Assembly: GCF_000764205.1 (NCBI RefSeq)
Contig: NZ_JQDZ01000008.1
Location: 1 to 51,054 of the forward strand
Direction: 5' to 3'
Source: Thalassotalea sp. ND16A
Lineage (GTDB): Bacteria; Pseudomonadota; Gammaproteobacteria; Enterobacterales; Alteromonadaceae
DNA: 51,054 nt
The position numbers were made by a program, and so were the translations under genes. Below, piece by piece: positions 42,218 through 50,865 of this stretch; the stretch's first letter is position 1, and the number at the start of each line of letters is the position of its first letter. The notes beneath the pieces are model-generated. The model made no database searches. It saw only the letters and a program-made list of their open reading frames with translations, and was not told where the DNA came from.

Positions 42218-42477
42218 GTTGTATTCCTTTATCTTGTTTGAATTTTAAATGATTGACGGCATGTTGAACCGTCGGACAAATCTACTTCATTAAAAATAGA
42301 CTACAACGATTAAAATTAAAATGCCAGCGAAGATTTTTTAGCTGGATGTTAGGCGTAATGTTCTAATTTTAAAAAAGAAATTATGAAAGTAGGCCCTTCC
42401 TGAAATAACCAATCCCCGGGTAAAACCAACCTATATAAAACATCGTTTTAGCTGTGACTGATGAGGTTATTTTAGCA

Positions 42478-42554
42478 ATTATCCTTGATGGTGGTCAGTA
42501 AGGTGACCAAGAAAGATCAGCAATCCCTATCTATACATATACAGTTGGTGCATT
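42478..42554 (+). pseudogene. remnant of the 3' end of the YjbR-like gene
   Basis: ATTATCCTTGATGG is joined directly to TGGTCAGTAA..GACCAAGAAAG and the downstream CTATACATATACAGTTGGTGC. This is nearly identical to 41010-41023 plus 41075-41138, with the intervening ~50 bp deleted at a short TGGT homology. It is non-functional and marks a duplicated segment. Confidence 0.85.
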
Positions 42555-42863
42555 GCTGATACCAAAACCAAGCGGCTGTCTTTTTCAATGAATTTCGCGG
42601 TCATACGAGCATTTACTATTGGAATTATTGTTTTTGGGTTCGGGGTAAGTCGCACACGCTGCTCATGTCGTTAGCAAAGCTGTCAATATTACATCCGATC
42701 TATCGAGGCTTAACTGTTGGCAAGCGCCGGCTTATCAATTACTCCGTTATCATTACCTTACAGCCTTGGTGAAGGTGTACCATAACCAAAATATAACGAG
42801 ATGGGTTGCAATGTCATCTTGCCTTTTTGACTCAACAAAATAGCGATACCCGGTGATTCTTCT

Positions 42864-43136
42864 TCAGCGTAACATTGATGTATTTCTTAGGCTGGCCAAT
42901 TGGCTTCTGAATAAATCATGTAAATTGGAGGTAATGGTTATGACTTCTATGTCGGATTGTTGCGGGTAAGTGGCTTCAGCTTTTGCCTTCAATTGCTCAG
43001 CTTTTACGGTTTCGCTAGCGTTAGCTTCTACTTTATCCGCTTCTAACGCGGCGGCCTGCACTTTGGCGATTGCAACTGGCATTGGATTATCTGCAATTTC
43101 ATCCGATAAGTCAGAGGAATTTACCTGAATTAACAT
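42864..43136 (-). pseudogene. truncated paralog of the Sel1-repeat protein C-terminal domain
   Basis: A 90-codon frame aligns with the linker and C-terminal domain of the 41240 gene. SDLSDEIADNPMPVAIAKVQ corresponds to PDLMEAIEDAPIAVTEVASAK, and SDIEVITITSNLHDLFRSQLASLRNT to SDIEVITVYGNLNDIFDAQLASLRNT. The signal peptide, the Sel1 repeats and the last ~45 residues are missing. It lies in the same relative position to the yjbR remnant as the full gene does to yjbR. It is probably non-functional. The rest of 42218-43302 contains no other gene I can support. Confidence 0.75.
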
Positions 43137-43302
43137 AGTATTAACAACATATAGCCAGTTGTAATTTTACAAAAGCTGCTCTGTTAAGAGCTTCTTTGGT
43201 AAAGAATACATTACCAAATCTTTATTGTTGGCATGCTTATCTAGAACCAAGCGTTGAAGAAGTGGTAAACTATAACTTATTAAACGTTACTAGAGATAAA
43301 CC

Positions 43303-44187
43303 ATGCCTTGGATACAATTGCGCCTGGCGGCCAATGAAGAAACAGCAGAAAAATATAGTGATTGGCTAATGGCTTGTGGCGCACAAGCGGTTACCTTTAT
43401 CGATGCCCAAGATACTCCTATTTACGAGCCTCTTCCGGGGGATGAAGTGATCTATTGGAATAATACCGTGGTGATGGGCCTATATGAGGCTAGCCATGAT
43501 ATGGACATCGCGATTGCTTATTTAAAAGGTATTCACCCCGATAAAGAGCAAATGCAATATAAGCTGGAACAGCTAGAAGATAAAGATTGGGAGCGTGAAT
43601 GGATGGACAACTTCCATCCAATGAAGTTTGGTCAGCGCTTATGGGTTTGTCCTAACTGGCGTGAAGTACCAGAGCCGGATGCGGTAAATGTGATGTTAGA
43701 TCCCGGGCTTGCTTTTGGTACGGGTACCCATCCGACTACAGCGCTTTGTTTAACTTGGTTAGATTCTTTAGATTTAACCGATAAAACGGTGGTCGATTTT
43801 GGTTGTGGTTCAGGCATACTTTCTCTGGCGGCATTAAAGCTTGGTGCCAAAAAAGTGATTGGCATTGATATCGACCCACAAGCCTTACAAGCAAGCCAGG
43901 CCAATGCTGAGCGCAATGGTGTTGCCGACCGCTTAGAGTTGTTTTTACCGAAAGACCAGCCAGAATTTAAAGCCGATGTGGTGGTGGCCAATATTTTAGC
44001 CGGGCCGCTGCGTGAACTGGCACCGGTTATTATCGATTACGTCGATGACCATGGCTTGTTAGCGCTTTCTGGAATTTTAGAAGAGCAAGGTGAGCAGTTG
44101 CAGGGCATTTATGGTCAATGGTGCACCATGGATGCGATTGCCGTACAAGATGAATGGGTCCGCCTTAGTGGTGTGCGTACAAGGTAA
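43303..44187 (+). CDS. prmA: ribosomal protein L11 methyltransferase
   Basis: PrmA trimethylates L11 using S-adenosylmethionine. The 294 residues match E. coli PrmA. The substrate-recognition domain is N-terminal ([22 protein letters not shown]). [18 protein letters not shown] near 128 and the SAM motif [20 protein letters not shown] near 164 are present, followed by VANILAGPL. It precedes dusB-fis as in enterobacteria, but 211 nt away with its own likely unit. Confidence 0.97.
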   Translation: MPWIQLRLAANEETAEKYSDWLMACGAQAVTFIDAQDTPIYEPLPGDEVIYWNNTVVMGLYEASHDMDIAIAYLKGIHPDKEQMQYKLEQLEDKDWEREWMDNFHPMKFGQRLWVCPNWREVPEPDAVNVMLDPGLAFGTGTHPTTALCLTWLDSLDLTDKTVVDFGCGSGILSLAALKLGAKKVIGIDIDPQALQASQANAERNGVADRLELFLPKDQPEFKADVVVANILAGPLRELAPVIIDYVDDHGLLALSGILEEQGEQLQGIYGQWCTMDAIAVQDEWVRLSGVRTR

Positions 44188-44352
44188 ACATCAACAAATT
44201 CAAACTTGCTAATGATGCTCTACAAAGGCAGTAAATAATTTCTATTTACTGCCTTTTATTTTTCATCAAAGTGATTCAAAAAAAGTCAATAAGAAAAACT
44301 ACAAAAAAAACTAAATTGTTCAATTTATATGCTTTTCTTTCGCGGAAAAAAC

Positions 44353-44368
44353 ACGTAAACTTAGCGCC
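44353..44368 (+). promoter_or_regulatory. candidate dusB-fis promoter with G+C-rich discriminator
   Basis: TAAACT (44356-44361) is followed by TAGCGCCC, a G+C-rich discriminator of the kind found at growth-rate-regulated promoters such as E. coli dusB-fis. The -35 region (TTTTCT) is poor, so this rests mainly on gene context. Confidence 0.3.
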
Positions 44369-44398
44369 CTTTTGAACAGTAGCTCAAAAAAGCATCAC

Positions 44399-45364
44399 GT
44401 GAATATAGGTTCTTATCAGTTAAACAGTAATGTTATTCTAGCCCCTATGGCTGGAATTACCGACAGACCTTTCAGGCAACTGTGTTGTCGGTTAGGTGCC
44501 GGTATGGCTGTGTCTGAAATGCTTTCTTCTAACCCTAAGGTATGGAAGAGTGGCAAATCGAAGTTAAGAATGGAACATGGTGATGAAGCCGGAATTCGTT
44601 CGGTTCAGATCGCAGGGTCTGATCCAACTGAAATGGCTTATGCTGCAAAAGTAAATGCTGACAACGGCGCGCAAATTATTGATATCAATATGGGCTGCCC
44701 GGCAAAAAAAGTAAATAAAAAATTAGCTGGTTCAGCGTTACTAAAAGCACCAGAACAGGTTGAGCAAATTGTTAAATCTGTTGTGGCGGCGGTAGAGATA
44801 CCAGTAACCTTGAAAATTCGTACTGGCTGGTGTGAAAACACTCGCAACGGTATCGAAATAGCCAACATCGCCGAAGCAAATGGAATTCAGGCGTTAGCTG
44901 TACATGGTAGAACTCGCAATGACTTTTATAAAGGCAATGCGGAATATGACACCATAAAGTCAATCAAAAGCGCGGTAAACATACCTGTTATCGCTAACGG
45001 AGATATTACCAGCGTAGAAAAGGCCAGGCAGGTACTAGAATATACCAATGCCGATGCCATTATGATTGGTAGAGCAGCGCAAGGTCGACCATGGATTTTT
45101 AGAGAAATTAACCATTTCCTAAAAACGGGTGAGCATTTAGCCCCACCCAAAGTGGAAGAGATACGAGCTATACTACTGGCTCATGTGCAAGAGTTGCACA
45201 AATTTTATGGTGATTTTATGGGCGCAAGGATTGCTCGTAAACACGTATCCTGGTATTTGCAAACGCATGATCAGGGTAAACAATTTCGTTCCATATTCAA
45301 TGCGCTTGAATTGCCTGTAGAGCAACTAGATGCGTTGAATGTATTTTTTGATAATTTAACTTAG
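44399..45364 (+). CDS. dusB: tRNA-dihydrouridine synthase B
   Basis: This FMN enzyme reduces specific uridines in tRNA to dihydrouridine. From the GTG at 44399 it has 321 residues (MNIGSYQL), matching E. coli DusB (MRIGQYQL); an upstream TTG at 44372 would add nine residues. [21 protein letters not shown] is near the N-terminus, [20 protein letters not shown] near 97 contains the catalytic Cys, and [12 protein letters not shown] near 166 and [11 protein letters not shown] near 228 bind FMN and RNA. fis follows 16 nt later, the conserved dusB-fis operon. Confidence 0.96.
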   Translation: MNIGSYQLNSNVILAPMAGITDRPFRQLCCRLGAGMAVSEMLSSNPKVWKSGKSKLRMEHGDEAGIRSVQIAGSDPTEMAYAAKVNADNGAQIIDINMGCPAKKVNKKLAGSALLKAPEQVEQIVKSVVAAVEIPVTLKIRTGWCENTRNGIEIANIAEANGIQALAVHGRTRNDFYKGNAEYDTIKSIKSAVNIPVIANGDITSVEKARQVLEYTNADAIMIGRAAQGRPWIFREINHFLKTGEHLAPPKVEEIRAILLAHVQELHKFYGDFMGARIARKHVSWYLQTHDQGKQFRSIFNALELPVEQLDALNVFFDNLT

Positions 45365-45380
45365 AAAGAGTCTGAACTTT

Positions 45381-45668
45381 ATGTTTGAACAAAATATTAC
45401 TTCTCCATTTGTTATCGGTGACCTGCAAACTCAGACCAAGGCCTCACCTTTACGTACCCAAGCTAAAGTAGCAATTAAAAACTACTTATCACAATTAAAC
45501 GGAAACGACGTTGATGATATGTACGACCTTGTACTGTCAGAAATTGAAGCGCCAATGTTAGAAGAAGTAATGCAATATACTCGCGGTAACCAAACTCGCG
45601 CTGCTAACTTACTGGGTATCAACCGTGGTACTTTACGTAAGAAACTTAAAAAGTACGGCATGAACTAA
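45381..45668 (+). CDS. fis: nucleoid-associated regulator Fis
   Basis: Fis bends DNA, activates rRNA and tRNA promoters and organises the nucleoid. The 95-residue protein has the N-terminal beta-hairpin region and four helices, ending in the helix-turn-helix [21 protein letters not shown] (about 68-88) with the conserved C-terminus KKYGMN. It is co-transcribed with dusB and ends at a strong terminator. Its targets probably include the rRNA promoters at the right end of this window. Confidence 0.98.
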   Translation: MFEQNITSPFVIGDLQTQTKASPLRTQAKVAIKNYLSQLNGNDVDDMYDLVLSEIEAPMLEEVMQYTRGNQTRAANLLGINRGTLRKKLKKYGMN

Positions 45669-45674
45669 AATCAA

Positions 45675-45716
45675 GCAGGTTCGCCTGCGACAAAGCACCT
45701 TCGGGTGCTTTTTTTT
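45675..45716 (+). terminator. intrinsic terminator of dusB-fis, double hairpin
   Basis: GCAGG-TTCG-CCTGC (45675-45688) is followed by AAAGCACC-TTCG-GGTGCTTT (45692-45711) and a T-tract. Both loops are stable UUCG tetraloops. Confidence 0.94.
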
Positions 45717-45846
45717 ATACAGGGATGTATTTATGCCCGGCAGGCAGGAAGCCTAATGAGGGTGCTACTTTTTAGGGCTTTAATTTTTAGCGTTAAAAAG
45801 CATACCTAATTCAAATTTAATTTAAGCAAACAAGGTAAACAAAACT

Positions 45847-47433
45847 ATGGATACTCCACGTCCTATTAGACGCGCACTATTAAGCGTTTCTGACAAAACC
45901 GGTATTGTTGAGTTCGCTCAGGCTTTATCGAAACAAGGTGTTGATCTTTTATCAACTGGTGGTACTGCCAAATTATTAGCAGACAACAACATTCCAGTTA
46001 CCGAAGTGTCTGATTACACCGGTCATCCAGAAATCATGGATGGCCGCGTAAAAACTCTTCACCCGAAAGTGCACGGTGGCATTTTAGCTCGTCGTGATAT
46101 GGATGAAGCGGTAATGGCTGAAAACAACATTTCAGCAATCGATATTGTTGTCGTTAACCTTTACCCGTTTGCAAAAACTGTTGCCGCACAGGATTGTAGC
46201 CTTGAAGATGCTATCGAAAACATCGATATCGGTGGACCAACAATGGTTCGTGCCGCGGCAAAAAACCATAAAGACGTGACCATTGTAGTAAATGCATCAG
46301 ATTACGATCGTGTATTAACCGAAATGGCTGCGAATAATGGTTCATTAACCTATCAAACCCGTTTTGACTTAGCGATTGCTGCTTATGAGCACACTGCAAG
46401 TTACGACGGAATGATAGCCAACTACTTCGGTAAAATGTTACCAGCCTACGGTGATAAAGATGAAAGTGTGAGTAAATTCCCGCGTACTTTCAACTCTCAA
46501 TTCGTTAAAAAACAAGACTTACGTTACGGTGAAAACTCGCATCAAAATGCGGCATTTTACGTAGAAGCGGAGCCTGAAGAAGCATCAGTTTCAACAGCTA
46601 AGCAAATTCAAGGTAAAGCCCTTTCTTACAACAATATTGCCGATACCGATTCTGCATTAGAGTGTGTTAAAGAATTTGATAAACCGGCTTGTGTCATTGT
46701 TAAGCATGCTAATCCATGTGGCGTTGCTTTAGGTGACAACATCTTGGAAGCCTACGAAAAAGCGTATAAAACAGATCCTACATCAGCATTTGGTGGCATT
46801 ATCGCCTTTAACCAAGAGTTAGATGCAGATACAGCGGAAGCAATTGTTTCTCGTCAATTCGTTGAAGTGATCATCGCGCCAAGCATTTCTGATGGTGCAG
46901 CGCAAATTGTTGCCGCCAAACCAAACGTACGTTTATTAGAATGTGGTCAATGGTCTAGCAAAACTACTGGGTTAGAGCAAAAACGTGTTAACGGCGGTTT
47001 ATTAGTACAAGATCGTGACAATGGCATGGTTGGTTTAGATGATCTTAAAGTCGTAACCAAGCGTCAGCCTACAGAACAAGAAATGAGTGATTTATTATTC
47101 TGTTGGAAAGTGGCGAAATACGTGAAATCAAACGCTATCGTTTATGTCAAAAATGACATGACCATTGGTGTTGGTGCTGGCCAAATGAGCCGCGTATATT
47201 CCGCAAAAATTGCTGGTATCAAAGCCTCCGATGAAAACTTGGAAGTTCCTGGTTCAGTAATGGCATCGGATGCATTCTTCCCATTTCGTGATGGTCTAGA
47301 TGCAGCTGGCGCAGCCGGTATTACCGCAGTAATTCAGCCTGGTGGTTCAATGCGTGATGCGGAAGTTATTGCTGCCGCAGATGAGCACAACATCGCTATG
47401 GTGTTTACCGGTATGCGTCACTTCCGTCATTAA
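45847..47433 (+). CDS. purH: bifunctional AICAR transformylase / IMP cyclohydrolase
   Basis: It carries out the last two steps of IMP synthesis. The 528 residues match E. coli PurH (529). The N-terminal cyclohydrolase domain includes [24 protein letters not shown] and [15 protein letters not shown]. The transformylase domain has [25 protein letters not shown] near 283 and the C-terminal GGSMRD. AAGG lies upstream of the ATG. An intrinsic terminator separates it from the next gene, so it is not simply an operon with purD. Confidence 0.97.
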   Translation: MDTPRPIRRALLSVSDKTGIVEFAQALSKQGVDLLSTGGTAKLLADNNIPVTEVSDYTGHPEIMDGRVKTLHPKVHGGILARRDMDEAVMAENNISAIDIVVVNLYPFAKTVAAQDCSLEDAIENIDIGGPTMVRAAAKNHKDVTIVVNASDYDRVLTEMAANNGSLTYQTRFDLAIAAYEHTASYDGMIANYFGKMLPAYGDKDESVSKFPRTFNSQFVKKQDLRYGENSHQNAAFYVEAEPEEASVSTAKQIQGKALSYNNIADTDSALECVKEFDKPACVIVKHANPCGVALGDNILEAYEKAYKTDPTSAFGGIIAFNQELDADTAEAIVSRQFVEVIIAPSISDGAAQIVAAKPNVRLLECGQWSSKTTGLEQKRVNGGLLVQDRDNGMVGLDDLKVVTKRQPTEQEMSDLLFCWKVAKYVKSNAIVYVKNDMTIGVGAGQMSRVYSAKIAGIKASDENLEVPGSVMASDAFFPFRDGLDAAGAAGITAVIQPGGSMRDAEVIAAADEHNIAMVFTGMRHFRH

Positions 47434-47483
47434 TTGCTAAATACCCTGAGTTCAGATTAATTAAACTTAGTTTATTTACTATC

Positions 47484-47520
47484 TAAAAGAGAGTCGGTGG
47501 ATAACACTGACTCTCTTTTA
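47484..47520 (+). terminator. terminator after purH
   Basis: TAAAAGAGAGTC (47484-47495) and GACTCTCTTTTA (47509-47520) form a perfect 12-bp stem. Confidence 0.88.
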
Positions 47521-47580
47521 AATATCTGCTATAACATAGCAAGTAATCATTTTTGACTAATCAAGTTTGGAAATACAGCA

Positions 47581-48399
47581 ATGAAAATAATAACATCGTT
47601 AATCACCGCTTCAGTTTTGTCAGCTTCATTCATTACCAGTGCTTTGGCTCATGATACCGGGCACTCGCAATTAGAGCAGGCAATAGCCGGTGAGCACCGA
47701 AGCGCAAAAAATAGTGCTCGTGATCAGTATCGTCATCCACAACAAACCTTAGAATTTTTTGGCTTTCAGTCAACTATGACCGTTGTCGAAATCGCGCCAG
47801 GCGGCGGTTGGTATACAGAAATTTTAGCTCCTGCTCTTAAAGGTTCTGGTATTTTTTACGGTGCTCATTACCCAGATACCGGTAAAGATGATTATTACAG
47901 TAAATCACGGCGTCGGCTTGAAACAAAACTTGCCAGTGATGCGGTATTTAGTGAAGTTAAATTGACCAACTTTACCCCAAAAGTGGCAAGTGAATTGGCA
48001 CCAGCCAACAGTGCCGATTTAGTCTTAACTTTCCGCAATCTGCATAACTGGGGCGAAGCCGGTGTTAAGCAAATTTTTGCAGACAGTTTTAAAGCATTAA
48101 AACCTGGTGGTGTATTAGGTGTGGTAGAGCATAGAATGCCGACATCGCAAAAGTTTGCCGATAATATGCGTAGTGGCTATTTCCCACCGCAACTGGCCAT
48201 TGATTTAGCCATAGCTGCTGGTTTTACATTAGCTGACAGCAGCGAAATTAACGCCAACCCGAAAGATAGTGCAACTCATCCAAAAGGGGTGTGGACATTA
48301 CCACCGGTATACCGTTTAGGTGATAAAGATAAAGCGAAATACTCAGCCATCGGTGAGAGTGATCGCATGACATTAAAATTTATTAAGCCGGCTAAATAA
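47581..48399 (+). CDS. exported predicted methyltransferase (COG4798-like)
   Basis: The 272-residue precursor has a clear signal peptide (MKIITSLITASVLSASFITSALA, cleavage after residue 23). A class I methyltransferase-like fold follows, with motif I at VVEIAPGGGWYTEIL (about 68-82), LVLTFRNLHNWGEAGVKQIF and LKPGGVLGVVEHR. Such proteins are predicted to be periplasmic. Because S-adenosylmethionine is not known to be available there, the reaction is doubtful. It lies between purH (after a terminator) and purD, 32 nt upstream of the latter. The link to purine synthesis is probably only positional. Confidence 0.85.
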   Translation: MKIITSLITASVLSASFITSALAHDTGHSQLEQAIAGEHRSAKNSARDQYRHPQQTLEFFGFQSTMTVVEIAPGGGWYTEILAPALKGSGIFYGAHYPDTGKDDYYSKSRRRLETKLASDAVFSEVKLTNFTPKVASELAPANSADLVLTFRNLHNWGEAGVKQIFADSFKALKPGGVLGVVEHRMPTSQKFADNMRSGYFPPQLAIDLAIAAGFTLADSSEINANPKDSATHPKGVWTLPPVYRLGDKDKAKYSAIGESDRMTLKFIKPAK

Positions 48400-48431
48400 G
48401 TCGGTTTCAATTTCAGTTAGGAACATAAAAA

Positions 48432-49715
48432 ATGAACGTTTTAGTTATTGGTAGCGGTGGTCGTGAACATGCTCTTGCATGGAAAGCCGCGCAATCTAAC
48501 AATGTTGAAAAAGTATTTGTTGCGCCGGGTAATGCCGGTACTGCTACTGAACCAAAATTAGAAAATGTAAATATTTCAGTGGGTGACATTAAAGCATTAA
48601 TCGATTTTGCCAAACAACAAGATATTGCGCTAACTATCGTAGGCCCGGAACAGCCTCTAGTAGATGGCGTGGTTGATGCTTTTCAAGCCGCTGGCTTAAC
48701 CATATTTGGACCCAGTGCGAAAGCAGCACAACTTGAAGGGTCAAAAGCTTTTACTAAAGATTTCTTGGCTCGCAATGATATCCCTACAGGCTATTATCAG
48801 AACTTTACTGAAATTGAGCCTGCTCTTGCTTATGTTCGTGAACAAGGTGCACCAATTGTTGTTAAAGCCGATGGCTTAGCTGCTGGTAAAGGTGTGATTG
48901 TTGCGATGACGCTAACCGAGGCCGAAGATGCCATTAAAGATATGTTAGCTGGCAACGCTTTTGGTGATGCTGGTCATCGTGTCGTTATTGAAGAGTTTTT
49001 AGAAGGTGAAGAAGCCAGTTTCATCGTCATGGTTGATGGTAAGAATGTATTAGCGTTTGCCACCAGCCAAGATCACAAGCGTGCCTATAATGGTGATGAA
49101 GGTCCTAACACTGGTGGTATGGGAGCTTATTCTCCGGCGCCGGTGGTGACCAACGAAATTCACCAACGTACGATGAATGAAGTGATCATGCCAACGGTTG
49201 AAGGAATGGCCAAAGAAGGTGCCCCTTATACTGGCTTTTTATATGCCGGCTTAATGATTGCCGCTGACGGTACACCGAAAGTGATAGAATATAACTGTCG
49301 TTTTGGCGATCCAGAAACACAACCGATCATGATGAGATTGCAATCAGATTTGGTTGAACTGTGTTTATTAGCCTGTAATGGCGAACTAGATAAAGCGGCT
49401 ATTGAATTTGATCCTCGCGCTGCTGTAGGTGTGGTACTAGCCGCAGGTGGCTATCCTGGTACTTATGCCAAAGGTAAAGTGATCTCAGGTTTAGATACAA
49501 ACACGCTAACCGATCGTAAAACGTTCCATGCTGGCACAACTGAACAAGATGGCAACATAGTTACTTCTGGTGGACGTGTATTATGTGCAACGGCATTAGG
49601 TAACAGTGTGACTGAAGCGCAACAAGCCGCGTATGAATTGTTACACCAAATTGACTGGCAAGATGTGCAGTTTCGAACAGATATTGCGTATCGCGCGATA
49701 GCTAGAGAACAGTAG
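48432..49715 (+). CDS. purD: phosphoribosylamine-glycine ligase (GAR synthetase)
   Basis: It condenses phosphoribosylamine with glycine in the second step of purine synthesis. The 427-residue ATP-grasp enzyme begins MNVLVIGSGGREHALAWK. VGPEQPLVDGVVDAF near 74, VVKADGLAAGKGV near 142 and RFGDPETQPIMMRL near 287 are family signatures. AGGAA precedes the ATG. It usually follows purH directly; here the methyltransferase-like gene is in between. Confidence 0.97.
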   Translation: MNVLVIGSGGREHALAWKAAQSNNVEKVFVAPGNAGTATEPKLENVNISVGDIKALIDFAKQQDIALTIVGPEQPLVDGVVDAFQAAGLTIFGPSAKAAQLEGSKAFTKDFLARNDIPTGYYQNFTEIEPALAYVREQGAPIVVKADGLAAGKGVIVAMTLTEAEDAIKDMLAGNAFGDAGHRVVIEEFLEGEEASFIVMVDGKNVLAFATSQDHKRAYNGDEGPNTGGMGAYSPAPVVTNEIHQRTMNEVIMPTVEGMAKEGAPYTGFLYAGLMIAADGTPKVIEYNCRFGDPETQPIMMRLQSDLVELCLLACNGELDKAAIEFDPRAAVGVVLAAGGYPGTYAKGKVISGLDTNTLTDRKTFHAGTTEQDGNIVTSGGRVLCATALGNSVTEAQQAAYELLHQIDWQDVQFRTDIAYRAIAREQ

Positions 49716-49752
49716 TCGATATCGTTAACGTATTCTAGGACGGGACATTTAA

Positions 49753-49790
49753 ATAAAAAGGGCTGCAGTACTGCAGCCCTTTTTTATTTA
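49753..49790. terminator. bidirectional terminator between purD and the RRM gene
   Basis: AAAAGGGCTGCAGT and ACTGCAGCCCTTTT form a near-perfect palindrome with flanking A and T tracts, between convergent genes. Confidence 0.92.
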
Positions 49791-49805
49791 AAGAAGAATT
49801 ATTAG

Positions 49806-50258
49806 TTAATCTTGCTGACCATTTGGCTCTGGTCTCTCTTTTGCTTCTCGTACTTTCAAAGTGCGTTGTTGAAACTCAGTGTCATTTAATGAATCAATGG
49901 CAGTTGCGGCATCAGCAGAGGCAATTTCAACAAAACCAAAACCACGGCGCTTACCTGTTTGTTTGTCTTTCATTAAACGAACAGAATGTACCATTCCATA
50001 TTCAGCAAATAAACTGCGAACAGCAGATTCATTTGCGCGGTAAGGTAAATTACCGACATAAAGAGTTTTAATGTCACTAGAGACGGTTTCTTCACCTTTC
50101 ATAAGTGTTATCAATGAAGGGGAAAGTAAAGCACCAATAAATAAAGCAACCGCAACAGACATAGGATCACCTAAAGAAGCATACTCAGAGATTAAGTAGC
50201 CAATAACAGTTATGCCAGTTGCAACGAATGCAGAGGTTAAGATAAGTGGAGATTTCAT
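49806..50258 (-). CDS. membrane-anchored RRM RNA-binding protein
   Basis: The 150-residue protein has two N-terminal hydrophobic helices (about 5-24 and 34-52). A complete RNA recognition motif follows at 64-139, with RNP2 (LYVGNL, 66-71) and RNP1 (RRGFGFVEI, 104-112) intact. A short acidic/proline tail ends it. The RRM should face the cytoplasm. RRM proteins of this size in cyanobacteria and marine gammaproteobacteria are often cold-induced; the membrane anchor is the odd feature. It is transcribed away from the rRNA leader. RNA targets are unknown. Confidence 0.9.
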   Translation of the reverse strand: MKSPLILTSAFVATGITVIGYLISEYASLGDPMSVAVALFIGALLSPSLITLMKGEETVSSDIKTLYVGNLPYRANESAVRSLFAEYGMVHSVRLMKDKQTGKRRGFGFVEIASADAATAIDSLNDTEFQQRTLKVREAKERPEPNGQQD

Positions 50259-50499
50259 GATTATTACCTGATTTTTATTTTTTTAAATAGTGATAAGTAT
50301 TTATCTAATCAAAACCTATGTTAACCACATTTTAACAAACTGCAATGGCATTTGGTTAAAAAGTAGCTAATAACAGTGGATTAGGTACAAATAAGCACTA
50401 ATAGTTAATGACTAAAGTAAAAACTGAAAATTAATACAGTGGAAAATTATTGTAGCTAAATGACATCGGAATATTAATCAGACGTTACCTTTTGTATGG

Positions 50500-50550
50500 A
50501 AAACAAACAAAAATACCGTTATTTCAATTTATTTCAATTTATTTGCAAAA
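50500..50550 (+). promoter_or_regulatory. candidate UP element of the rRNA P1 promoter
   Basis: The stretch upstream of P1 is strongly A+T-rich with runs of A and T in helical register (ATTTCAATTT twice in tandem, 50520-50539). This is the usual composition of an rRNA UP element. Fis sites may also lie in the A+T-rich region 50259-50500, where I see no gene. Confidence 0.5.
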
Positions 50551-50555
50551 AGCAG

Positions 50556-50583
50556 TTGACCCCGGCGTAAAAATCCCTAAAAT
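50556..50583 (+). promoter_or_regulatory. rRNA operon promoter P1
   Basis: TTGACC (50556-50561), a 16-bp spacer and TAAAAT (50578-50583) are followed by the G+C-rich discriminator GCGCATCC. The 16-bp spacer and discriminator are typical of stringently controlled rRNA promoters. Confidence 0.88.
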
Positions 50584-50736
50584 GCGCATCCACTTCCAAG
50601 GCACTTCTCAACGAAAGTTAAGAGGCAACCTGGTAAGGGTTTTGATAAGTTTGTTCACCTTTATAGATAAACAAACCGTCAACAAAAATTTGAAAATTCG
50701 CTTTTAAAATTAATTGCGAAATACTTCAAAAACATG

Positions 50737-50764
50737 TTGACATCAAAACTGAGATGCGTAAAAT
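50737..50764 (+). promoter_or_regulatory. rRNA operon promoter P2
   Basis: TTGACA (50737-50742), a 16-bp spacer and TAAAAT (50759-50764) are again followed by GCGCATCC. The -10/discriminator block is almost identical to P1, 181 bp upstream. Confidence 0.9.
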
Positions 50765-50835
50765 GCGCATCCTACTTAAGGCAAGCACAGCGCGCCTTAC
50801 AGTACTAAAGAGCAGCGAATGCGACTGACTCTTTC

Positions 50836-50865
50836 CATAAGTTTTCAACTTATGATTCTTTAACA
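50836..50865 (+). promoter_or_regulatory. rRNA leader antitermination site, boxB hairpin and boxA
   Basis: CATAAGTT/AACTTATG (50836-50854) forms a boxB-like hairpin with a 3-nt loop. It runs directly into GATTCTTTAACA (50854-50865), which shares CTTTAACA with the E. coli rrn boxA. This loads the Nus antitermination complex. Confidence 0.85.

Noticed and set aside
42348-42354. GTTAGGC, resembling an integron attC end
   Set aside because: No matching partner half-site, hairpin arms or integrase were found; a 7-bp match is expected by chance.
42218-43302. A hidden functional gene in the 1.1-kb gap
   Set aside because: Apart from the two remnants I found no frame with a credible start, motif or ribosome-binding site on either strand.
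50492-50707. 71-codon open frame upstream of the rRNA operon
   Set aside because: It runs across the P1 promoter, discriminator and leader; no ribosome-binding site or protein features.
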